Positions 7,458 through 10,961 of a stretch of DNA of 10,961 bases are shown here, in pieces. Below the pieces are notes generated by a model. The model worked only from the letters and a program-made list of their open reading frames with translations, was not told the DNA's origin and ran no database searches. The first letter of the stretch is position 1, and every line of letters starts with the position of its first letter. A program made the translations under genes and the position numbers. Source of the stretch: Desulfobacterales bacterium (GTDB taxonomy: Bacteria; Desulfobacterota; Desulfobacteria; Desulfobacterales; ETH-SRB1); assembly GCA_030669465.1 (NCBI GenBank), contig DAOVDN010000015.1, forward strand, positions 1 through 10,961. The letters run 5' to 3'.

Positions 7458-9107
7458 CTACACTTCTACAATAAATGGAAGTATGGCCGGACGACGTTTT
7501 ATAGTAAAGTAGAAATACTTCTTCAGAGCGGCTTGAGTCATTGATCTGATCTTATCGATCCGATCCGGGTCATCAGGATCCACATCATCTACGATTTCCA
7601 AAACAACGCACTTTGCGTCTTCCAGAAGATGCCCTGTTTCTGTCTCAAACACAAATCCGCGAGAAGTAATTTCAGGCCCGTACACTATAATGCCGGTCTC
7701 TTCGTCAAAAGCCATGTTAACCGCAACAATGCCCTCTTCCGACATTATACGTCTCTCCTTCAGCACACTCTTCCCGACATCTCCGATGCCTTTACCATCT
7801 ATAAGCACCCGGCCTGTTGCGATACTCTCTTTAATTCTCCCTCCGTGTTCATCAAATTCAATTATCTGACCATCTTCAGCAAGAAGAATATTTTCCTTTA
7901 AAATCCCTACCTGCCCGGCAAGGCGTGCATGAAGAATCAGATGTCGATATTCTCCGTGAATCGGAATAAAATATTTGGGTTTTGTCAGGTTGATCATCAG
8001 CTTTAATTCTTCCTGGAAAGCATGGCCTGATACATGAATAGCTGATATCTTTTCATAAATAACATCTGCTCCACGCCTGTAAAGGTTATTGATAATATGT
8101 GCAATAGCCTTCTCATTTCCTGGAATAAATTTTGAGGAAAGAATAACTCTGTCGCCCTCCTTGATTTTTATCTGTTTGTGCATACCTCTGGACATCCTGG
8201 CAAGGGCCGACATGGGCTCTCCCTGGCTGCCGGTCGTAATTATTAATATCTCGTCATCAGGAAAGTTTTTAACCTGCCCAATATTGACTTCCATTTTGTC
8301 ATTGAAATGTATGTATCCAAGCTCTTTTGCAATATTGACGCTTGTCTCGACACTTCTTCCGTTTATAACAATTTTTCTGCCGGTTGTCTTTGCAATATCA
8401 ATTACCTGCTGTATACGGGCAATACTGGAAGCAAAGAGTGCAACAATTATACGGCCTTTACTTTTTGTTGCAATCTTTAATAATGTTTCGCCGACTTCCT
8501 GGTCGGAGATAGTGTATCCTTCTTTTTCTACGTTTGTTGAGTCCGACAAAAGTGCCAGGACCCCTTCGTCTCCATACCTGGCAAACTTGTTTAAATCGGT
8601 CGCCATGCCATCAGTTGGGCTAAGGTTGATTTTAAAATCGCCTGTGTGAACAATGAGTCCGAGAGGGCTTCTTATCGCAATGCCTACTCCATCTATAACA
8701 CTGTGATTGACGCGTATAAAGTCAAGTTCAAAAGGCCCTAATTTAAGTTTTTTTCCAGGAGCAATTTCATGCAATAAAGCAGATGAAAGAAGACCATGCT
8801 CTTCAAGTTTATGCCGCACAATCCCCAGAGTAAAAGATGTGCCGAAAACCGGTACATTTATCGCTTTAAGCAGATAAGGCAGAGCTCCGATATGATCTTC
8901 GTGCGCGTGGGTTAAAACAATCCCTGAAACTTTCGATCTGTTCTGTATTAAGTAATCCATTTTAGGAATTACGTAATCAACGCCCAGCATATAGTCTTCG
9001 GGAAACATAACGCCCGCATCGACAATAAAAATTGAGTCGCCATACTCAAAAACCATCATATTAAGGCCTATCTCTCCCAGCCCACCCAATGGAATAATTT
9101 TTAGCAT
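7458..9107 (-). CDS. rnj: Ribonuclease J
   Basis: At 549 residues this matches the usual RNase J length of about 550-560. The metallo-beta-lactamase core shows HAHEDH at 67-72, H135 (RVNHSV), D157 (HTGDFKI) and H384 (IPIHGEYRHL), the expected two-zinc ligands. The beta-CASP part includes LLSDSTN (187-192), FASSIARIQQ (225-234) and SAIHVSGHAF (355-364). The C-terminal RNase J domain runs from about 460 (IVAVNMAFDEETG) to RRPAILPFIVEV. The enzyme cuts and degrades RNA 5' to 3' in the cytoplasm and takes part in mRNA turnover and rRNA maturation. The ATG lies 6 nt after the plsC stop, and both are probably read from the promoter upstream of plsC. Its ribosome-binding site is weak (AGAAAG), which fits coupling to plsC. 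No key residue is missing. Confidence 0.97.
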   Translation of the reverse strand: MLKIIPLGGLGEIGLNMMVFEYGDSIFIVDAGVMFPEDYMLGVDYVIPKMDYLIQNRSKVSGIVLTHAHEDHIGALPYLLKAINVPVFGTSFTLGIVRHKLEEHGLLSSALLHEIAPGKKLKLGPFELDFIRVNHSVIDGVGIAIRSPLGLIVHTGDFKINLSPTDGMATDLNKFARYGDEGVLALLSDSTNVEKEGYTISDQEVGETLLKIATKSKGRIIVALFASSIARIQQVIDIAKTTGRKIVINGRSVETSVNIAKELGYIHFNDKMEVNIGQVKNFPDDEILIITTGSQGEPMSALARMSRGMHKQIKIKEGDRVILSSKFIPGNEKAIAHIINNLYRRGADVIYEKISAIHVSGHAFQEELKLMINLTKPKYFIPIHGEYRHLILHARLAGQVGILKENILLAEDGQIIEFDEHGGRIKESIATGRVLIDGKGIGDVGKSVLKERRIMSEEGIVAVNMAFDEETGIIVYGPEITSRGFVFETETGHLLEDAKCVVLEIVDDVDPDDPDRIDKIRSMTQAALKKYFYFTIKRRPAILPFIVEV

Positions 9108-9113
9108 AATGGT

Positions 9114-9824
9114 TTACTTTCTTTTTTCCCTTTCAAAAGATTCACAAATAATTTGTCTTATTTTTTTCATAAGATCATCTTTGGTCTTTCTGGTATAATT
9201 TGATGTTTTAACAGGCTGCCTGATTTCAAGAGTAACATTTCCGGGTTTAATCAGAATCCGGTCTTTGGGCATAATAGGCCATGTTCCATGAATTATAACA
9301 GGAACAATTGAAACGCCTGAATCAACAGCTAAAATAAATCCACCATTTTTAAACGATCCGATACTGCCGTCCAGGCTGCGTGTGCCTTCAGGAAAAATTA
9401 GGACAGACGTCCCGTTTTTTATAATGTTTGCAGCGTTTTTGAGGCTTTTAAAGGCAGATTTCCGATTAGATCGATCTATGCTTATATGACCGGCCTTTTT
9501 CATGGCATAACCGAAAATTGGTATCTTGAAAAGTTCCGCCTTTGCAATCCATCTGAAATGAACGGGGAGACAGGAGATAAGAGCGGGAATATCAAAGTTG
9601 CTCTGGTGGTTGGACATGTAAATGTAGTGTCCGGCAGGATCTATCTTTGAAAGCCCTTTAACGGTAACCTTGATGCGGCTTACAGCGAGTATGGATCTTG
9701 CCCAGACTTTTACAATTTTATGCAGAACATCATCACTTTCATTCATAAGAGATGCAAGGATGGTTGCGGTACTGCAAATAATTGAGATAAGTCCGGTCCA
9801 TACGATAATAAATAGAGTGCGCAT
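9114..9824 (-). CDS. plsC: 1-acyl-sn-glycerol-3-phosphate acyltransferase (PlsC/LPLAT family)
   Basis: The protein is 236 residues from the ATG at 9824; a GTG directly before it (9827) would add one residue, and neither has a clear Shine-Dalgarno. A hydrophobic N-terminal segment (about 4-26) probably anchors it in the inner membrane. The acyltransferase motif NHQSNFD (about 72-78) supplies the catalytic His and Asp (HX4D); the acceptor-binding FPEGTRS (about 144-150) follows, and block III/IV-like stretches include AGHISIDRS and VSIVPVIIHGT. It would acylate lysophosphatidic acid to phosphatidic acid, the precursor of membrane phospholipids. The length is normal for the family. Acceptor preference cannot be told from sequence: related acyltransferases act on other lysolipids or ornithine lipids. 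It is first of the plsC-rnj pair and has its own promoter. Confidence 0.93.
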   Translation of the reverse strand: MRTLFIIVWTGLISIICSTATILASLMNESDDVLHKIVKVWARSILAVSRIKVTVKGLSKIDPAGHYIYMSNHQSNFDIPALISCLPVHFRWIAKAELFKIPIFGYAMKKAGHISIDRSNRKSAFKSLKNAANIIKNGTSVLIFPEGTRSLDGSIGSFKNGGFILAVDSGVSIVPVIIHGTWPIMPKDRILIKPGNVTLEIRQPVKTSNYTRKTKDDLMKKIRQIICESFEREKRK

Positions 9825-9846
9825 CACTTTTTTTATTGTATAGGAA

Positions 9847-9875
9847 ATTATAAAATTATGCTTTCTTTATGTCCA
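9847..9875 (-). promoter_or_regulatory. Sigma70-type promoter for plsC-rnj
   Basis: On the minus strand TGGACA (9875-9870; five of six to TTGACA) is followed by exactly 17 nt and a perfect TATAAT (9852-9847). The -10 box ends 22 nt before the ATG at 9824, leaving a short leader of about 15 nt. This is the best promoter match in the window. Confidence 0.75.
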
Positions 9876-9922
9876 GCAGGGCTTGCAAGAACCATCAACA
9901 TGCCACAACAAAGAATAAATAA

Positions 9923-10003
9923 ATCTCGCACAGACGCAGAGTCCGCAAAGTTAATTATATTAAAAAGTTTTTCTCTGCGTCCTCTGTGTCCTCTGTGAGA
10001 GAT
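9923..10003 (-). repeat. Imperfect hairpin repeat (ACAGACGCAGAG / CTCTGCGTCCTCTGTG), possible terminator
   Basis: The left arm ATCTCGCACAGACGCAGAG (9923-9941) matches the reverse complement of 9973-10003, with an extra tandem 9-mer (TCCTCTGTG twice) in the right arm. Read on the minus strand it follows the small gene ending at 10054 and is trailed by TTTATTTATT, so it could end that transcript. It lies upstream of the plsC promoter. Its form suggests a dispersed repeat. Confidence 0.6.
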
Positions 10004-10053
10004 CATTGCCGTTTTGTTCTTGAGAGGTCGGCGGCCGGAATTTAGTCGTTTTA

Positions 10054-10386
10054 TTATGTTTTAATCTCAAGTTTATCGAGTATAGAGTCAACAACCCGGA
10101 TAATCCAGTTGCGCTGTTTTTCGGTTGCATAACCTATACAACTGCATCTCATGCTGTTTTTACTGCGCACCAGAAGCTCACAGGCCATAAAATTTGGCTC
10201 TATATCGATAGCAAAATAGAACGGCCGGCATTTAGTATGCTCCGCCTGAACCTCGGTAAGGATGTCCTGGTCAAGTGGTATCCAGTAAATCCCATCCATA
10301 CGGGCAGAATCAAAGCTATCATCCAGATAGGCCTTGATCTTTTCGTACTCTCCCAGTCTTAACTCATCAATCACATATTGTTTCAT
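10054..10386 (-). CDS. Conserved-looking small protein of unknown function (110 aa, four cysteines)
   Basis: I do not assign a function. The 110-residue protein from the ATG at 10386 is acidic and soluble, with no signal peptide or membrane segment. It begins MKQYVIDELR, has an aromatic GIYWIPLD motif (about 32-39), and four cysteines (53, 69, 81, 83), the last two as CSC followed by GYATEKQRNWIIRVVDSILD, a probable terminal helix. A GTG at 10404 would add six residues, but it lies close to the likely transcription start and the protein reads better from the ATG; neither start has a clear Shine-Dalgarno. It seems transcribed alone, with repeats on both sides. The even residue mix and internal secondary-structure pattern make it look like a real gene. 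The cysteines could bind a metal, but this is a guess. Confidence 0.75.
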   Translation of the reverse strand: MKQYVIDELRLGEYEKIKAYLDDSFDSARMDGIYWIPLDQDILTEVQAEHTKCRPFYFAIDIEPNFMACELLVRSKNSMRCSCIGYATEKQRNWIIRVVDSILDKLEIKT

Positions 10387-10409
10387 AACAGCGAAATTTA
10401 TCACAGTTT

Positions 10410-10440
10410 ATTATGATACGCAACATGTATGTTGGAAGGG
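10410..10440 (-). promoter_or_regulatory. Possible weak promoter with dyad upstream of the 110-aa gene
   Basis: On the minus strand CATAAT (five of six to TATAAT) lies about 25 nt upstream of the ATG at 10386, with TTCCAA as a poor -35 16 nt before it. Between them is a 14-bp dyad CAACATACATGTTG (10421-10434; 6-bp arms, 2-nt spacer) that could be an operator. Support is weak. Confidence 0.3.
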
Positions 10441-10514
10441 GGTGCAATTCTAAATTTTTTGTAATAGTTCAGCCACAAAGACACTAAGACACCAAGATTA
10501 TAATATAATTCTTA

Positions 10515-10673
10515 ATGCTTATCTACTTAGCTCCTAATTCCCTGTTTAACCGTCAATTTTGGGAGATGGAATTCTTTGACCGATTCGGGCAGGCGTGCGT
10601 GACCACGGAAACCCTGCCTTATGCGGATCTTATCCACAGGCCCAGAATGGCGAGAGGCAAAGTTAGGAGCTAA
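10515..10673 (+). CDS. Small ORF spanning the MITE-like element (52 aa, doubtful)
   Basis: An ATG formed by the first bases of the left terminal repeat opens a frame that runs through the whole element and stops at a TAA inside the right terminal repeat. The product (MLIYLAPNSLFNRQFWEMEF at its start, RMARGKVRS at its end) resembles no family I recognise. No ribosome-binding site is visible. It may be a relic of a longer transposon gene or chance, though the exact fit of frame to element is notable. Confidence 0.25.
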   Translation: MLIYLAPNSLFNRQFWEMEFFDRFGQACVTTETLPYADLIHRPRMARGKVRS

Positions 10674-10685
10674 GTAGATAAGCAT
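10515..10685. mobile_element. MITE-like element with 23-bp perfect terminal inverted repeats and 9-bp flanking direct repeats
   Basis: The ends 10515-10537 (ATGCTTATCTACTTAGCTCC...) and 10663-10685 are exact inverted repeats of 23 bp. TAATTCTTA flanks it at 10506-10514 and again at 10687-10695 (one base further out on the right), which looks like a target-site duplication. At 171 bp it cannot encode a transposase, so it would be moved in trans. The family is not recognised. Confidence 0.75.
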
Positions 10686-10836
10686 TTAATTCTTAATGTA
10701 CAGTATATGCCGTATCTACAACTTGTTTTCTTCTCTTTTTGATAAAGCTTTAAAATTAAAGTCCTTTTGTGCCTTTGTGACTTAGTGGCTGAACTTTTAC
10801 CCATTTTTTTCAAAAACAGAGCGAAGCGATTCCACA

Positions 10837-10871
10837 AATCAACAATCGACAATCTTCAATCAACAATCCAA
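10837..10871 (+). repeat. Heptamer tandem array (AATCNAC x 5) abutting a start codon
   Basis: Five units of 7 bp: AATCAAC, AATCGAC, AATCTTC, AATCAAC, AATCCAA. The last base of the array is the A of the ATG at 10871. The array occupies the place where a Shine-Dalgarno would normally be. Confidence 0.85.
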
Positions 10872-10961
10872 TGACCAGTGACAAAACCTACCGAAAACTT
10901 GTACAGATGGACAATCTAGTCTCTTTTAGGCAGGTTGTAAAAGAGACAGATCTATTTGTAC
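10871..10961 (+). CDS. Start of a probable UPF0280-family protein (3' partial)
   Basis: The frame opens at ATG 10871 and runs off the window after 30 codons: MTSDKTYRKL, then VQMDNLVSFRQVVKETDLFV. The TYR-(K/N)-LV...LVSF...VVKETDLFV pattern resembles, from memory, the N-terminus of UPF0280-family proteins found in sulfate reducers and methanogens, whose function is not settled. The upstream frame is open only back to a stop at 10790-10792 and has no other good start, so the ATG right after the heptamer array is the likely one, with no Shine-Dalgarno visible. A second methionine at codon 13 would cut into the matching region. With 30 codons the family call is moderate; that it is a real coding start is somewhat surer. 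Confidence 0.6.
   Translation, partial: MTSDKTYRKLVQMDNLVSFRQVVKETDLFV

Larger units (their letters stand above)
10467..10794. repeat. Outer imperfect inverted repeat (GTTCAGCCAC...), interrupted by a MITE-like insert
   Basis: 10467-10496 (GTTCAGCCACAAAGACACTA...) matches the reverse complement of 10764-10794 (GTTCAGCCACTAAGTCACAA...) at about 25 of 30 positions. The arms are built of short CACAAAG-like units. The element contains the 171-bp inner element, which seems to have landed inside it. Confidence 0.8.

Noticed and set aside
8089..8649. 186-codon open frame on the plus strand
   Set aside because: It is antisense to rnj, which has all catalytic motifs; the plus-strand product is a hydrophobic shadow.
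10630..10638. Perfect DnaA box TTATCCACA
   Set aside because: It is a single copy within the MITE-like element, with no cluster of boxes, AT-rich unwinding region or replication gene nearby; probably chance.
10670..10852. 60-codon open frame on the minus strand
   Set aside because: It is read out of the inverted-repeat sequence (SATKSQRHKR is a translation of CACAAAG-type repeats), ends inside the MITE-like terminal repeat, and has no ribosome-binding site or family resemblance.

Overview
The window looks like chromosomal DNA from a Gram-negative anaerobe, most likely a Desulfobacterota (delta-proteobacterial) sulfate-reducer relative. The reasons are a low-to-middling GC content by eye, an RNase J next to a PlsC-type acyltransferase and an FtsK translocase, a REC-GAF-HD-GYP regulator, a cobalamin-binding radical SAM protein, what looks like the start of a UPF0280-family gene, and intergenic regions full of short tandem and palindromic repeats. 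The taxon is inferred from gene style, not from a database match.

Layout: (1) 1-1617, plus strand, is the 3' part of a large MscS/MscK-type mechanosensitive channel gene; its start lies outside the window. (2) 1626-9824, minus strand, is a run of five co-directional genes, read right to left: plsC, rnj, a 398-bp repeat-filled gap, ftsK, a REC-GAF-HD-GYP response regulator, and a B12-binding radical SAM protein with a C-terminal TPR region. Gaps are 6 nt for plsC-rnj, 13 nt for ftsK-HD-GYP and 9 nt for HD-GYP-radical SAM, so these are probably two transcription units, or one long one. A good sigma70-type promoter (TGGACA, 17 nt, TATAAT) lies just upstream of plsC. (3) 9825-10053 holds this promoter and an imperfect hairpin repeat. 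(4) 10054-10386, minus strand, is a small conserved-looking protein of unknown function with four cysteines. (5) 10387-10870 is a nest of repeats: an outer imperfect inverted repeat, inside it a 171-bp MITE-like element with perfect 23-bp terminal inverted repeats and 9-bp flanking direct repeats, then an array of five 7-bp units. (6) 10871-10961, plus strand, is the first 30 codons of a gene that looks like a UPF0280-family protein.

How the genes may work together: plsC (phosphatidic acid synthesis), rnj (RNA processing and decay) and ftsK (chromosome segregation at division) are housekeeping genes grouped by position. The HD-GYP regulator (cyclic-di-GMP hydrolysis under phospho-control) and the radical SAM-TPR protein form a tight downstream pair, so the unknown modification may be expressed together with a c-di-GMP switch. 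The least ordinary material is the repeat content: three unrelated 7-8 bp tandem repeats lie exactly at gene boundaries, one of them forming both the C-terminus and stop of FtsK and the ribosome-binding region of the next gene. No CRISPR array, tRNA, rRNA or complete insertion sequence was seen.
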